64,000 bases of DNA from Streptococcus rubneri (GCF_004785935.1 NZ_SRRP01000001.1:186001-250000); one strand, 5' to 3'; positions 1 through 9,735 are shown, counted from the stretch's first letter. Notes: generated by a model not told the origin, from the letters alone. Numbers and translations are program-made.

Positions 1-1
1 T

Positions 2-2578
2 GATTTCTGGGCGACCAAAGGTCACTCAGTAGAACCATCTGTTAGCTTGGTTCCAGTAAACGACCCAACCCTTTTGTGGATCAACTCTGGGGTTGCGACC
101 CTTAAAAAATACTTTGACGGGACTATCATCCCTGAAAACCCACGGATTACCAATGCACAAAAAGCCATCCGTACCAACGATATTGAAAACGTAGGGAAGA
201 CGGCGCGTCACCATACCATGTTTGAAATGTTGGGAAACTTCTCAATTGGGGATTACTTCCGTGACGAAGCCATTACCTGGGCTTATGAACTCTTGACAAG
301 TCCTGAATGGTTTGACTTCCCTAAAGACAAACTTTACATGACTTACTATCCAGATGACACAGATTCATACAACCGCTGGATCGAAGTGGGCGTGGACCCA
401 AGTCACTTGATCCCAATCGAAGACAACTTCTGGGAAATCGGGGCTGGACCTTCTGGACCAGATACAGAAATCTTCTTTGACCGTGGAGAAGCCTTTGACC
501 CAGAAAACATTGGAATTCGCTTGCTTGCAGAAGATATCGAAAACGACCGTTACATCGAAATCTGGAACATTGTCTTGTCACAATTTAATGCTGACCCAGC
601 TGTACCACGCAGCGAGTACAAGGAATTGCCACACAAGAACATTGATACGGGCGCTGGTTTAGAGCGTTTGGTAGCGGTGATTCAAGGAGCAAAAACTAAC
701 TTTGAAACAGACCTCTTTATGCCAATCATTCGCGAAGTTGAGAAATTGTCTGGTAAGGTTTATGACCAAGATGGAGACAACATGAGCTTCAAGGTGATTG
801 CAGACCACATCCGTTCCCTTTCATTTGCGATTGGCGATGGTGCACTTCCAGGCAATGAAGGTCGTGGTTATGTCCTTCGTCGTCTTCTCCGTCGTGCTTC
901 TATGCATGGTCAAAAATTGGGTATCAATGAGCCTTTCCTTTTCAAATTGGTTCCAACTGTTGGAAAAATCATGGAAAGCTACTACCCAGAAGTGCTTGAA
1001 AAACGTGACTTTATTGAGAAAATCGTCAAGAGCGAAGAAGAGTCATTTGCGCGTACCCTTCACTCAGGTCAACACTTTGCTCAAGGTATCGTAGCAGACT
1101 TGAAAGAAAAAGGCCAAGCGGTTATCGCTGGTCAAGATGTCTTCAAACTCTACGATACCTATGGATTCCCAGTGGAATTGACAGAAGAGATTGCTGAAGA
1201 AGCTGGAATGACTGTAGACCGTGAAGGTTTTGAAGCAGCCATGAAAGAGCAGCAAGAACGTGCGCGTGCATCTGCTGTTAAAGGTGGCTCAATGGGGATG
1301 CAAAACGAAACTCTTCAAAACATCACTGTAGAAAGTGTCTTCAACTACAATGCTAGCCAATTGCCTTCTAAGTTAGTGGCTATTGTAGCGGACAATGCAG
1401 AAGTAGAAGCTGTTTCAGAAGGAACTGCCTCTCTGATTTTCGCGGAAACACCATTCTACGCTGAGATGGGTGGACAAGTGGCTGACCACGGTCAAATCTT
1501 GGATGCTGCAGGTAACGTCGTAGCGACAGTGACAGACGTTCAAAAAGCACCGAATGGACAACCTTTACATACCGTTGAAGTTCATGCTCCACTTGCTTTG
1601 AACCAAGAGTTCACTTTAGCTATCGATAGCAATCGTCGTCTTCGTGTCATGAAGAACCATACTGCAACTCACTTGCTCCATGCGGCCCTTCACAATATCC
1701 TTGGCCACCATGCAACTCAAGCAGGTTCACTTAATGAAGTGGAATTCCTTCGCTTTGACTTCACCCATTTCCAAGCCGTAACTCCAGAAGAATTGCGTGC
1801 TATTGAGCAACAAGTCAATGAAAAAATCTGGGAAGCCATCGCAGTGGAAACAGTTGAGACAGACATCGACACAGCCAAAGAAATGGGAGCTATGGCCCTC
1901 TTTGGTGAGAAATACGGTAAGGAAGTTCGTGTTGTCACCATCGGTGACTACTCAGTCGAGCTTTGTGGTGGTACCCACGTTGGCAATACTTCTGAGATTG
2001 GCCTCTTCAAGATTGTCAAAGAAGAAGGGATTGGATCAGGAACTCGTCGCATCTTGGCAGTGACTGGTAAAGAAGCCTTCGAAGCTTACCGTGAACAAGA
2101 AGATGCTCTGAAAGCAGTCGCAGCAACCTTGAAAGCACCTCAACTCAAGGAAGTTCCTCATAAGGTTGAAGGCCTTCAAGAGCAGCTCCGTCAATTGCAA
2201 AAAGAAAATGCTGAATTGAAGGAAAAAGCTGCAGCAGCAGCGGCAGGTGATGTCTTCAAACATGTTCAAGAAGCAAACGGCCACCGTTACATTGCTAGTC
2301 AAGTTTCTGTATCAGATGCAGGTGCCCTTCGTACCTTTGCGGATAACTGGAAACAAAAAGATTACTCTGACGTCCTTGTTCTGGTCGCAGCAATCGGTGA
2401 CAAGGTCAATCTTCTCGTAGCAAGCAAGAACAAAGACATCCACGCAGGTAATTTGGTCAAAGAATTGGCTCCAATCGTCGATGGACGTGGTGGTGGAAAA
2501 CCAGACATGGCCATGGCAGGAGGAAGCAACCAAGCCAAGATCCAAGAATTGTTGGATGCCGTAGCGGGTAAATTGTAA
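2..2578 (+). CDS. alaS: Alanine--tRNA ligase, 5' end cut by the window edge
   Basis: Charges tRNA-Ala with alanine in the cytoplasm and edits mischarged Ser/Gly. The reading frame is open from base 2 ([13 protein letters not shown]...), upstream of the first Met at 47; about 14 N-terminal residues lie outside the window, so 47 is not the real start. Visible parts in order: class II catalytic core ([19 protein letters not shown]), editing domain with HTATHLLH, the zinc-binding CGGTH motif, a coiled-coil stretch ([20 protein letters not shown]) and the glycine-rich C-Ala domain ending [14 protein letters not shown]. It is followed at once by a terminator, so it ends its transcription unit. Confidence 0.97.
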   Translation, partial: DFWATKGHSVEPSVSLVPVNDPTLLWINSGVATLKKYFDGTIIPENPRITNAQKAIRTNDIENVGKTARHHTMFEMLGNFSIGDYFRDEAITWAYELLTSPEWFDFPKDKLYMTYYPDDTDSYNRWIEVGVDPSHLIPIEDNFWEIGAGPSGPDTEIFFDRGEAFDPENIGIRLLAEDIENDRYIEIWNIVLSQFNADPAVPRSEYKELPHKNIDTGAGLERLVAVIQGAKTNFETDLFMPIIREVEKLSGKVYDQDGDNMSFKVIADHIRSLSFAIGDGALPGNEGRGYVLRRLLRRASMHGQKLGINEPFLFKLVPTVGKIMESYYPEVLEKRDFIEKIVKSEEESFARTLHSGQHFAQGIVADLKEKGQAVIAGQDVFKLYDTYGFPVELTEEIAEEAGMTVDREGFEAAMKEQQERARASAVKGGSMGMQNETLQNITVESVFNYNASQLPSKLVAIVADNAEVEAVSEGTASLIFAETPFYAEMGGQVADHGQILDAAGNVVATVTDVQKAPNGQPLHTVEVHAPLALNQEFTLAIDSNRRLRVMKNHTATHLLHAALHNILGHHATQAGSLNEVEFLRFDFTHFQAVTPEELRAIEQQVNEKIWEAIAVETVETDIDTAKEMGAMALFGEKYGKEVRVVTIGDYSVELCGGTHVGNTSEIGLFKIVKEEGIGSGTRRILAVTGKEAFEAYREQEDALKAVAATLKAPQLKEVPHKVEGLQEQLRQLQKENAELKEKAAAAAAGDVFKHVQEANGHRYIASQVSVSDAGALRTFADNWKQKDYSDVLVLVAAIGDKVNLLVASKNKDIHAGNLVKELAPIVDGRGGGKPDMAMAGGSNQAKIQELLDAVAGKL

Positions 2579-2586
2579 GCAACAAG

Positions 2587-2612
2587 AGATCTACCTTCGG
2601 GTAGGTCTTTTT
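2587..2612 (+). terminator. Rho-independent terminator of alaS
   Basis: Nine-pair stem (AGATCTACC / GGTAGGTCT, one G-U pair) closed by a UUCG tetraloop and followed by five Ts, 8 bases after the alaS stop. Confidence 0.9.
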
Positions 2613-2858
2613 GTATGGTAAACTGTTAAATCTTTGTAAAAACTTTTTAAGAAGTACTTGTAATTTTTGATAAATACATTACAATAAATATATAGGAAAA
2701 AGGAAGTGTCTTAGATATTGCTCCATTGGCGATTTGAAGGCGCAGTCCGAGGCCCTCATAAAAATCCTAAGTTTGACAGCATAATAAATAATCAAAGGTA
2801 GATAATTGAATTAAAAAATAGACTTGGAATAGGAATCGAAAGGAAAAAGGAGTGTTGT

Positions 2859-3515
2859 ATGAAGGGGAACAGTATCTGGAAAAATGTTGGTTTGTATGCC
2901 TTGGTGGTCTTCTCTCATTTTATTTTATTTTCGAGGATTCTTGCTAGTTGCTTGAATGTTCTCGTTGAGGGAGGTTCCGAGCCTCTCATTCTCTTGATAT
3001 TCGCTTTGGTATCTGCTCTCTATATTTTTGGTTTGTGGAAATGGTACCAAAAGGGTTGGAAACTTGAGGTTAAAAAGACCAAACTGACGTCCACGATATG
3101 GTTACCCATTGGATTATTAGTTGCCTTTATTGCTCTTCAAGCCTTGGTCTCGGGTGAATCGTCTAATAATCAAAGAAGTATTGAGTTTTTCTTGGAGTTA
3201 TTTCCTGCTTTCGTTTTTTTCTATATTATTTTTATTGCTCCCATTATTGAAGAATTCATAACTAGAGGCTTAATGGCCAAGTATCTATTTTCAAAGCAGG
3301 AAACCCTAGGACAAACCTTGCTCTATATTGCTCTTTCTTCTAGTTTATTTTCTTTTCTCCATCTTCCGTCTAGTCTAGGGCAATTTCTAACTTACTTTAT
3401 AATGGGTTCAATTTTTGCTTTAGCGTATCTGACTAAGGAAGATATTCGTTATGCCATTGCCCTGCATATAGCAAATAACCTGATCGCTTCTCTCCTTATC
3501 TTCTTGCTTCAATAA
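2859..3515 (+). CDS. CPBP (CAAX/Abi) family intramembrane metalloprotease
   Basis: A 218-residue integral membrane protein with about six hydrophobic segments. Three conserved CPBP (PF02517) motifs are visible: EEFITRG (EExxxR), FSFLHLP (FxxxH) and HIANN (HxxxN), which form the metal-binding catalytic site. The family includes eukaryotic CAAX prenyl proteases and bacterial proteins linked to bacteriocin self-immunity; no bacteriocin gene is visible nearby, so the substrate is unknown. The ATG at 2859 follows an AAGGAG ribosome site. The gene stands alone, between the alaS terminator and its own terminator, and converges on nrdF. Confidence 0.85.
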   Translation: MKGNSIWKNVGLYALVVFSHFILFSRILASCLNVLVEGGSEPLILLIFALVSALYIFGLWKWYQKGWKLEVKKTKLTSTIWLPIGLLVAFIALQALVSGESSNNQRSIEFFLELFPAFVFFYIIFIAPIIEEFITRGLMAKYLFSKQETLGQTLLYIALSSSLFSFLHLPSSLGQFLTYFIMGSIFALAYLTKEDIRYAIALHIANNLIASLLIFLLQ

Positions 3516-3542
3516 AGAAGAATGGGGAGTAACATACCTACC

Positions 3543-3582
3543 AAATCAGCCCTTTCCAAATCTGGAAAGGACTGATTTGTTT
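3543..3582 (+). terminator. Terminator of the CPBP protease gene
   Basis: Long hairpin: AAATCAG-C-CCTTTCC, loop AAATCT, GGAAAGG-A-CTGATTT, then GTTTATTT. The T tract is weak, but the 14-pair stem with one mismatch is strong. Confidence 0.75.
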
Positions 3583-3633
3583 ATTTGAGATAGTTTCTTC
3601 TGCAGCAAGGCTAATTTTTAGCATGAAAAAGCA

Positions 3634-3662
3634 AAAAAACCTTTCCAGATGGAAAGGTTTTT
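3634..3662 (-). terminator. Terminator of nrdF (works in both directions)
   Basis: On the minus strand AAAAACCTTTCC, loop ATCT, GGAAAGGTTTTTTT, three bases past the nrdF stop. The poly-A/poly-T flanks are symmetric, so it can stop transcription from either side of this convergent pair. Confidence 0.9.
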
Positions 3663-3665
3663 GTC

Positions 3666-4625
3666 TTATAGGCCATAGTTGTAATCGTCATCCTGCATGG
3701 CTTCTACTTCACCGAGAAGGTAACCATTTCCGACTTGAGAGAAGAAGTCGTGGTTAGATGTACCGGTTGAGATCCCGTTCATGACGATTGGGTTGACATC
3801 ATCTGCTGAGTCAGGGAAGAGTGGATCTTGTCCCAGGTTCATGAGGGCTTTGTTAGCGTTATAACGAAGGAAGGTCTTGACTTCCTCTGTCCAACCTACA
3901 CCGTCATAGAGGCTCTCTGTATAGCCTTCTTCATTCTCATAGAGGGTGTAGAGTAAGTCATACATCCATTCTTTAAGTTTTTCTTGTTCCTCTTCTGGTA
4001 ATTCATTAAATCCGAGTTGGAACTTGTAGCCGATATAGGTCCCGTGGACAGATTCGTCCCGAATGATCAACTTGATGATTTCAGCCACGTTGGCCAACTT
4101 GTTGTTTCCAAGATAGTAGAGCGGTGTGAAGAAACCAGAGTAGAAGAGGAAGGTTTCAAGGAAGACGCTGGCTACTTTCTTTTCAAGGGGAGTCCCATTG
4201 AGGTAGATCTCGTTGATGATTTCTGCCTTCTTTTGAAGGAAGGGATTGGTATTGGTCCATTCAAAAATCTCTTCGATTTCTGACTTGGTATTCAAGGTAG
4301 AAAAGATAGAAGAGTAAGACTTAGCATGGACAGATTCCATGAATTGGATGTTGTTAAAGACAGCTTCTTCATGTGGAGTACGAATATCCGCACGAAGGGC
4401 TTGCACACCCGTTTCAGACTGCATGGTATCGAGAAGGGTTAAACCTCCAAAAACTTTACCAACAAGGTCTTTTTCCTTGTTAGACAGCTTTCTCCAGTCG
4501 TCCAAGTCGTTTGACAAAGGAATACGTGTATCCAACCAGAATTGTTCGGTTAGCTTTTCCCAAGTAGATTTATCGATGACATCCTCGATGGCATTCCAGT
4601 TAATGGCTTTGTAGTAAGTTTCCAT
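3666..4625 (-). CDS. nrdF: Class Ib ribonucleotide reductase, small subunit
   Basis: The 319-residue radical-generating subunit that pairs with NrdE to reduce ribonucleoside diphosphates for DNA synthesis. Metal ligands and the radical tyrosine are visible in LLDTMQSE, EEAVFNNIQFMESVHAKSYS (E..H...Y) and IIRDESVHGTYIG (ExxH). Class Ib enzymes use a di-manganese or di-iron tyrosyl radical. The C-terminus ends DDDYNYGL, the tail that docks on NrdE. It lies 122 bases downstream of nrdE, but a terminator and its own promoter fill the gap, so it can be expressed separately. No nrdI activase gene is visible in this window. Confidence 0.96.
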   Translation of the reverse strand: METYYKAINWNAIEDVIDKSTWEKLTEQFWLDTRIPLSNDLDDWRKLSNKEKDLVGKVFGGLTLLDTMQSETGVQALRADIRTPHEEAVFNNIQFMESVHAKSYSSIFSTLNTKSEIEEIFEWTNTNPFLQKKAEIINEIYLNGTPLEKKVASVFLETFLFYSGFFTPLYYLGNNKLANVAEIIKLIIRDESVHGTYIGYKFQLGFNELPEEEQEKLKEWMYDLLYTLYENEEGYTESLYDGVGWTEEVKTFLRYNANKALMNLGQDPLFPDSADDVNPIVMNGISTGTSNHDFFSQVGNGYLLGEVEAMQDDDYNYGL

Positions 4626-4656
4626 TTGAAATCTCTTTCTTTTTCTAATTCATTCG

Positions 4657-4685
4657 ATCATACAATCATTATTATTCTAACACAA
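4657..4685 (-). promoter_or_regulatory. Predicted sigma-A promoter of nrdF
   Basis: On the minus strand -35 TTGTGT (4685-4680), a 17-base spacer and -10 TATGAT (4662-4657). It lies downstream of the nrdE terminator and upstream of an AAAGAGA ribosome site, so nrdF probably has its own transcript. Confidence 0.65.
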
Positions 4686-4695
4686 TTGTTAGAAT
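4674..4695. promoter_or_regulatory. 22-bp palindrome over the nrdF -35 region, possible operator
   Basis: ATTCTAACA-CAAT-TGTTAGAAT: perfect 9-base arms, covering the predicted -35 hexamer of nrdF. It has the size and symmetry of a dimeric repressor site. It is not a good NrdR box, and I do not recognise the regulator. Confidence 0.5.
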
Positions 4696-4702
4696 ACCGC
4701 AC

Positions 4703-4727
4703 AAAAAGTCGGCGAACCGACTTTTGG
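4703..4727 (-). terminator. Terminator between nrdE and nrdF
   Basis: On the minus strand AAAAGTCGG, TTCG loop, CCGACTTTTT: a perfect nine-pair stem with a U tract, about 20 bases after the nrdE stop. It uncouples nrdF from nrdE. Confidence 0.9.
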
Positions 4728-4747
4728 TAGCAATGGATCAGAGTGTC

Positions 4748-6907
4748 TTAGATGACACAGCTTTCACATTGGTTTGCGCCAACTTCTCCACCATCATCTG
4801 TAAAGGTACGGACGTAGTAGATAGACTTGATTCCCTTGTTAAAGGCATAGTTGCGGAGGATAGACAAGTCACGAGTGGTTTGTTTGTTTTCAGTTTTCCA
4901 TTCGTAAAGGCCTTTTGGAATGTCACTGCGCATGAAGAGGGTCAGTGAGAGTCCTTGGTCTACGTGCTCAGTTGCGGCAGCATAGACATCGATGACTTTG
5001 CGCATATCCATGTCGTAAGCAGAAGTGTAGTAAGGAATGGTATCTGTTGACAATCCAGCTGCAGGGTAGTAGATCTTACCGATTTTCTTCTCTTGGCGTT
5101 CTTCAATCCGTTGTGTGATTGGGTGGATAGAAGCAGATACATCATTGATGTAGCTGATAGAACCATTTGGTGCGACAGCTAGGCGGTTTTGGTGGTATAG
5201 ACCATCTGCCTTGACTTTATCGCGAAGTTCAGCCCAATCTTCTGCACTTGGGATAAAGATATCTTTAAAGAGTTCTTTGACGTGATCAGATTTTGGAACA
5301 AACTCTCCAGTCGTGTACTTATCAAAGTAGCTACCATTTGCGTAGTCTGATTTTTCAAAGTTATGGAAGGTAATACCCCGTTCACGCGCGATGTTGTTTG
5401 ATTCTACGAGGGTCCAGTAGTTCATGAGCATGAAGTAGATGCTCGTAAACTCAACAGACTCAGGTGATCCGTATTCAATCAATTGTTGGGCAAGATAGCT
5501 GTGAAGTCCCATGGCTCCAAGACCAAAGGTATGCGCTTGGCTGTTTCCGTGGTCGATCGTAGGAACAGCGACAATGTGAGAACTATCTGTAACAAAGGTC
5601 AAAGCACGAACCATGGCACGAATGGAACGACCAAAGTCAGGTGAGGTCATCATATTGACCACGTTGGTTGAACCAAGGTTACAGGAGACGTCAGTCCCCA
5701 TTTTAATGAATTCTTGGGCATCGTTAATCAAGCTTGGCTCTTGAACCTGGAGGATCTCTGAACACAAGTTACTCATGATGATCTTTCCATCGACAGGGTT
5801 TGCCCGGTTAGCAGTATCGATGTTGACTACATAAGGGTAACCAGATTCTTGTTGCAATTTAGAAATTTCAGTTTCCAAATCACGCGCCTTGATTTTTGTC
5901 TTGCGGATATTTGGATTAGCGACCAACTCATCGTATTTTTCAGTGATGTCGATGTAGTTGAATGGCACTCCGTATTCACGCTCAACAGAGTATGGGCTGA
6001 AGAGGTACATTTCTTCATTCTTACGAGCCAACTCGTAGAATTTGTCTGGTACGACGACACCAAGTGAAAGGGTCTTAACCCGAACCTTTTCATCGGCATT
6101 TTCTTTCTTAGTAGAAAGGAAGGCGATGATGTCTGGGTGGAAGACGTTGAGGTAAACTACCCCAGCTCCTTGGCGTTGTCCCAACTGGTTAGAGTAAGAG
6201 AAGCTATCTTCAAAGAGTTTCATAACAGGAACGACCCCAGAAGCAGCTCCTTCATAGCCCTTGATCGGTGCTCCAGCTTCACGAAGGTTGCTGAGGGAAA
6301 TCCCAACTCCACCACCGATACGTGAAAGTTGAAGGGCAGAGTTGATAGAGCGTCCAATCGCATTCATATCATCGGTTACTTGGATCAAGAAACAGGAGAC
6401 CAATTCTCCACGGCGGGCACGTCCAGCATTTAAGAATGAAGGAGTAGCTGGTTGGTAGCGTTGGTGGATGATTTCATTTGCGATGTCTTTTGCAATGTCT
6501 TCATTTCCATCCGCAAAATAGAGAGCATTGAAGAAGACGCGGTCTTCCATGCTTTCGAGATAGTATTCTCCATCATTTGTTTTCAGAGCGTACTGGTTAT
6601 AGAATTTATAAGCAGCCATGAAGGACTTGAATTGGAAGTTTTGATCTTTGATAAATTGGGCCAATTCTTCCAAAAATTCAGGACGGTACTTCTGAATGAA
6701 GGCTGTTTCAATATAGTTGTGTTCAATAAGGTAGTTGATTTTATCCGTTATTGAATCAAAGGCCATGGTATTTGGCACAACATTTTCTTTGAAGAAAGCA
6801 TCCAAGGCTTCTTTATCTTTATGAAGCATGATTTGACCGTTAACTGGACGGTTGATTTCATTATTAAGACGGAAGTAGGTTACGTCTTCAAGTGATTTTA
6901 ATCCCAT
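4748..6907 (-). CDS. nrdE: Class Ib ribonucleotide reductase, large catalytic subunit
   Basis: A 719-residue subunit that reduces NDPs to dNDPs using the radical passed from NrdF and electrons from NrdH. Visible: the N-terminal NrdE domain (no ATP cone, as expected for class Ib), SCFLIQVTDDM with an active-site Cys, NLCSEI (radical Cys-x-Glu region), LAVAPNGSISYI and the C-terminal CESCVI redox pair that NrdH reduces. Length is normal for the family. The ATG at 6907 has an AAAGGAA site. It sits 132 bases after nrdH with a small terminator in between. Confidence 0.97.
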   Translation of the reverse strand: MGLKSLEDVTYFRLNNEINRPVNGQIMLHKDKEALDAFFKENVVPNTMAFDSITDKINYLIEHNYIETAFIQKYRPEFLEELAQFIKDQNFQFKSFMAAYKFYNQYALKTNDGEYYLESMEDRVFFNALYFADGNEDIAKDIANEIIHQRYQPATPSFLNAGRARRGELVSCFLIQVTDDMNAIGRSINSALQLSRIGGGVGISLSNLREAGAPIKGYEGAASGVVPVMKLFEDSFSYSNQLGQRQGAGVVYLNVFHPDIIAFLSTKKENADEKVRVKTLSLGVVVPDKFYELARKNEEMYLFSPYSVEREYGVPFNYIDITEKYDELVANPNIRKTKIKARDLETEISKLQQESGYPYVVNIDTANRANPVDGKIIMSNLCSEILQVQEPSLINDAQEFIKMGTDVSCNLGSTNVVNMMTSPDFGRSIRAMVRALTFVTDSSHIVAVPTIDHGNSQAHTFGLGAMGLHSYLAQQLIEYGSPESVEFTSIYFMLMNYWTLVESNNIARERGITFHNFEKSDYANGSYFDKYTTGEFVPKSDHVKELFKDIFIPSAEDWAELRDKVKADGLYHQNRLAVAPNGSISYINDVSASIHPITQRIEERQEKKIGKIYYPAAGLSTDTIPYYTSAYDMDMRKVIDVYAAATEHVDQGLSLTLFMRSDIPKGLYEWKTENKQTTRDLSILRNYAFNKGIKSIYYVRTFTDDGGEVGANQCESCVI

Positions 6908-6927
6908 AATGTTCCTTTTTCTAATTC

Positions 6928-6954
6928 AAAAACAAAGGGGAGGCAAGCTCCCCT
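6928..6954 (-). terminator. Hairpin with U tract between nrdH and nrdE (attenuator-like)
   Basis: On the minus strand AGGGGAG, loop CTTGC, CTCCCCT, then TTGTTTTTG. The seven-pair GC-rich stem plus U-rich tail fits partial termination, leaving nrdH in excess over nrdE. A second hairpin (CACC.GTAG / CTAC.GGTG, 6979-7004) lies just upstream in the same leader and could modulate it. Confidence 0.6.
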
Positions 6955-7039
6955 GTACAAGTAAAAGGGCCAGGGTAACACCGTAGTAGCTTTCTACAGT
7001 GGTGAAATCCCTAGACCAATCAGATCCTGTTTAACAGTA

Positions 7040-7258
7040 TTAAGATAATTTTTTGAGTTTAGCTGGTTGGAATCCAGAGAAGACTTCATCAGCAGTCTGG
7101 ATAACCGGTGCAGCATTGAAACCAAGATTCTTTACATGGTCTACAAACTCAGGTTGTTCATCTAGATTAATCTCACGGTATTCAACGTGATTGGTATCTA
7201 AAAAGCGCTTAGTCATTTTACATTGAACGCAATTATTCTTTGAATAAATTGTCACCAT
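7040..7258 (-). CDS. nrdH: NrdH glutaredoxin-like redoxin
   Basis: A 72-residue thioredoxin-fold protein that delivers electrons to NrdE. The CVQC active site follows the first strand (MVTIYSKNNCVQC) and the C-terminal FSGFQPAKLKKL is typical of NrdH. The ATG at 7258 is chosen over upstream Mets because it gives the normal length and has an AGAGGAG site at the right distance; further upstream lies the promoter. It is the first gene of the minus-strand nrdH-nrdE-nrdF cluster. Confidence 0.93.
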   Translation of the reverse strand: MVTIYSKNNCVQCKMTKRFLDTNHVEYREINLDEQPEFVDHVKNLGFNAAPVIQTADEVFSGFQPAKLKKLS

Positions 7259-7297
7259 AATATGATGTAACTCCTCTAAAATCATAAATCTGTATCT

Positions 7298-7326
7298 AGT
7301 ATAAACAAAAGGTTTTTTCTTGTCAA
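7298..7326 (-). promoter_or_regulatory. Strong sigma-A promoter of nrdH
   Basis: On the minus strand consensus -35 TTGACA (7326-7321), 17-base spacer, -10 TATACT (7303-7298). Transcription would start near 7291, giving a short leader with the AGAGGAG site. Confidence 0.85.
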
Positions 7327-7332
7327 GAGTTT

Positions 7333-7390
7333 TAACTAAATATTGTGCACATAAATTAACTATTCCGAATGATACCACAATATGTAGTAT
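7333..7390. promoter_or_regulatory. Pair of candidate NrdR boxes upstream of nrdH
   Basis: Two 16-bp sites resemble the NrdR consensus as I recall it (ACACWATATMTWGTGT): TAACTAAATATTGTGC at 7333-7348 (12/16) and CCACAATATGTAGTAT at 7375-7390 (13/16). Their centres are 42 bp apart, four helical turns, and the pair sits just upstream of the nrdH -35 hexamer, as expected for the NrdR repressor. The consensus match was judged by eye. Confidence 0.55.
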
Positions 7391-7586
7391 TGTAAGGATT
7401 AGTGAAAATTAAGGAAAACGTGATAAAATATAGGTTTTTTAAGTCAAAGTAATTTAGTCGTTTTTCCTAAAATTCTATATACTGTGTCCATGAAACCAAT
7501 TCTATTTATTTAATAGAAGAAAGTAAAAAACAGGCAAGTAGTTGAAGAATCCTGCAAGTATTTTCAGTAAGTGTGTGATAAAAATC

Positions 7587-7615
7587 TTGAAAAATCTTTG
7601 AGAAGATGGTATAAT
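7587..7615 (+). promoter_or_regulatory. Sigma-A promoter of ptsH-ptsI
   Basis: -35 TTGAAA (7587-7592), 17-base spacer, perfect -10 TATAAT (7610-7615), about 60 bases before the ptsH start. Confidence 0.85.
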
Positions 7616-7675
7616 ACCAAATTGTAAGGGTTATCACAGATAACTCAAAACTAATTTTAAAAGGAGAGTCAAACT

Positions 7676-7939
7676 ATGGCTTCTAAAGATTTCCACATCG
7701 TGGCAGAAACAGGTATCCACGCACGTCCAGCAACTTTGTTGGTTCAAACAGCTAGCAAATTTGCTTCAGATATTACTCTTGAATACAAAGGTAAATCAGT
7801 TAACTTGAAATCAATCATGGGTGTAATGAGCCTTGGTGTAGGTCAAGGAGCTGACGTTGTAATCTCAGCTGAAGGTGCTGACGCTGATGATGCTCTTGCA
7901 GCAATTGCTGAAACAATGGAAAAAGAAGGATTGGCTTAA
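7676..7939 (+). CDS. ptsH: HPr, phosphocarrier protein of the PTS
   Basis: An 87-residue cytoplasmic protein that takes phosphate from enzyme I and passes it to sugar-specific EIIA proteins. Visible: active-site His15 in ETGIHARPA and regulatory Ser46 in [11 protein letters not shown]. HPr(Ser-P), made by HPr kinase, is the CcpA co-repressor in Firmicutes, which ties this gene to the cre site before glgB. AAAGGAG ribosome site. ptsI follows after 2 bases. Confidence 0.98.
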   Translation: MASKDFHIVAETGIHARPATLLVQTASKFASDITLEYKGKSVNLKSIMGVMSLGVGQGADVVISAEGADADDALAAIAETMEKEGLA

Positions 7940-7941
7940 AC

Positions 7942-9675
7942 ATGACAGAAATGCTTAAAGGAATTGCAGCATCTGACGGTGTTGCCGTTGCTAAGGCATA
8001 TCTACTTGTTCAACCCGATTTATCATTTGAAACTCTTTCAGTTGAAGATACGAATGCAGAAGAAGCTCGTTTGGATGCAGCTCTAGAAGCTTCACAAAAC
8101 GAGCTTTCTCTTATTCGGGAAAATGCAGTAGCGAGCCTTGGTGAGGAAGCGGCACAAGTATTTGATGCTCACATGATGGTACTCTCTGACCCTGAAATGA
8201 TTGGTCAGATCAAGGAAACAATTCGTACGAAGAAGGTGAATGCTGAGGCTGGATTGAAAGAAGTCACAGACATGTTTATCACCATCTTTGAAGGAATGGA
8301 AGATAACCCATACATGCAAGAACGTGCGGCTGATATTCGCGACGTGACCAAACGTGTTCTTGCAAACTTGCTTGGTAAGAAATTGCCAAACCCAGCGACG
8401 ATTAATGAAGAAGCAATCGTGGTTGCCCATGATTTGACTCCATCAGATACAGCTCAATTGAACAAACAGTTTGTTAAAGCTTTTGTTACAAACATTGGTG
8501 GCCGTACAAGTCACTCAGCCATCATGGCGCGTACACTTGAAATCGCAGCTGTTCTTGGTACAAACAACATTACCGATCTTGTAAAAGATGGTGATATTTT
8601 GGCTGTATCTGGAATCACTGGTGAAGTAGTCATCAACCCAACTGAAGAACAAATTGCAGCCTTCAAAGCAGCTGGTGAAGCTTATGCGAAACAAAAAGCT
8701 GAATGGGCTCTTTTGAAAGATGCGAAAACAGTGACTGCAGATGGGAAACACTTCGAGTTGGCTGCTAATATCGGTACACCTAAAGACGTTGAAGGTGTGA
8801 ACGAGAACGGTGCAGAAGCAGTTGGTCTCTACCGTACAGAATTCTTGTACATGGACTCTCAAGACTTCCCAACTGAAGATGACCAATATGAAGCATACAA
8901 AGCAGTTCTTGAAGGTATGAATGGTAAACCTGTTGTCGTTCGTACTATGGATATCGGTGGGGATAAAGAACTTCCTTACTTCGATCTTCCTAAAGAAATG
9001 AACCCATTCTTGGGTTACCGTGCTTTGCGTATTTCTATTTCTGAGACTGGTAACCAAATGTTCCGTACACAATTGCGTGCTTTGCTTCGTGCATCTGTTC
9101 ACGGACAATTACGGATTATGTTCCCAATGGTTGCCTTGTTGACAGAGTTCCGTACAGCTAAGGGAATCTTGGAAGAAGAAAAAGCGAAATTACTTGCTGA
9201 AGGTGTTGCCGTTGCAGACAACATCGAAGTAGGGATCATGATTGAAATCCCTGCAGCAGCCATGCTTGCAGACCAATTTGCAAAAGAAGTTGATTTCTTC
9301 TCAATCGGTACAAACGATTTGATCCAATACACGATGGCTGCTGACCGTATGAACGAACAAGTTTCATACCTTTACCAACCATACAATCCATCAATCCTTC
9401 GTTTGATTAACAACGTAATCAAAGCAGCTCATGCTGAAGGTAAATGGGCTGGTATGTGTGGTGAGATGGCTGGTGACCAAACTGCTGTTCCTCTCCTTGT
9501 CGGAATGGGCTTGGATGAATTCTCTATGTCAGCTACATCTGTCCTTCGTACACGTAGCTTGATGAAGAAATTGGACACTGCTAAGATGCAAGAATACGCA
9601 AACCGTGCTTTGACGGAATGTTCAACAATGGAAGAAGTTCTTGAACTTTCTAAAGAATATGTGAACGTAGACTAA
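7942..9675 (+). CDS. ptsI: Phosphoenolpyruvate-protein phosphotransferase (enzyme I)
   Basis: A 577-residue enzyme that starts the PTS chain by moving phosphate from PEP to HPr. Visible: the N-terminal HPr-binding helical region, the phospho-histidine loop [12 protein letters not shown] near residue 190, and the PEP-binding TIM barrel with [39 protein letters not shown] and MCGEMAGD. Length is normal. It is translationally linked to ptsH (2-base gap) and ends at a terminator. Confidence 0.98.
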   Translation: MTEMLKGIAASDGVAVAKAYLLVQPDLSFETLSVEDTNAEEARLDAALEASQNELSLIRENAVASLGEEAAQVFDAHMMVLSDPEMIGQIKETIRTKKVNAEAGLKEVTDMFITIFEGMEDNPYMQERAADIRDVTKRVLANLLGKKLPNPATINEEAIVVAHDLTPSDTAQLNKQFVKAFVTNIGGRTSHSAIMARTLEIAAVLGTNNITDLVKDGDILAVSGITGEVVINPTEEQIAAFKAAGEAYAKQKAEWALLKDAKTVTADGKHFELAANIGTPKDVEGVNENGAEAVGLYRTEFLYMDSQDFPTEDDQYEAYKAVLEGMNGKPVVVRTMDIGGDKELPYFDLPKEMNPFLGYRALRISISETGNQMFRTQLRALLRASVHGQLRIMFPMVALLTEFRTAKGILEEEKAKLLAEGVAVADNIEVGIMIEIPAAAMLADQFAKEVDFFSIGTNDLIQYTMAADRMNEQVSYLYQPYNPSILRLINNVIKAAHAEGKWAGMCGEMAGDQTAVPLLVGMGLDEFSMSATSVLRTRSLMKKLDTAKMQEYANRALTECSTMEEVLELSKEYVNVD

Positions 9676-9696
9676 TTATCAATAGAGATAAATATA

Positions 9697-9735
9697 AAAG
9701 AGTTATCACTTTTTTTAAAGGTGGTAACTTTTTTC
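9697..9735 (+). terminator. Terminator of ptsHI
   Basis: GAGTTATCAC / GTGGTAACTT stem (one G-U) around a T-rich loop, then six Ts. Confidence 0.8.

Noticed and set aside
7432-7456. CiaR site for a csRNA (TTTAAG-N5-TTTAAG)
   Set aside because: Only one half site (TTTAAG) is present at the right spacing, with no following terminator.
8515-9108. 197-codon minus-strand frame inside ptsI
   Set aside because: Antisense shadow with a Cys/Phe-rich composition typical of such frames.
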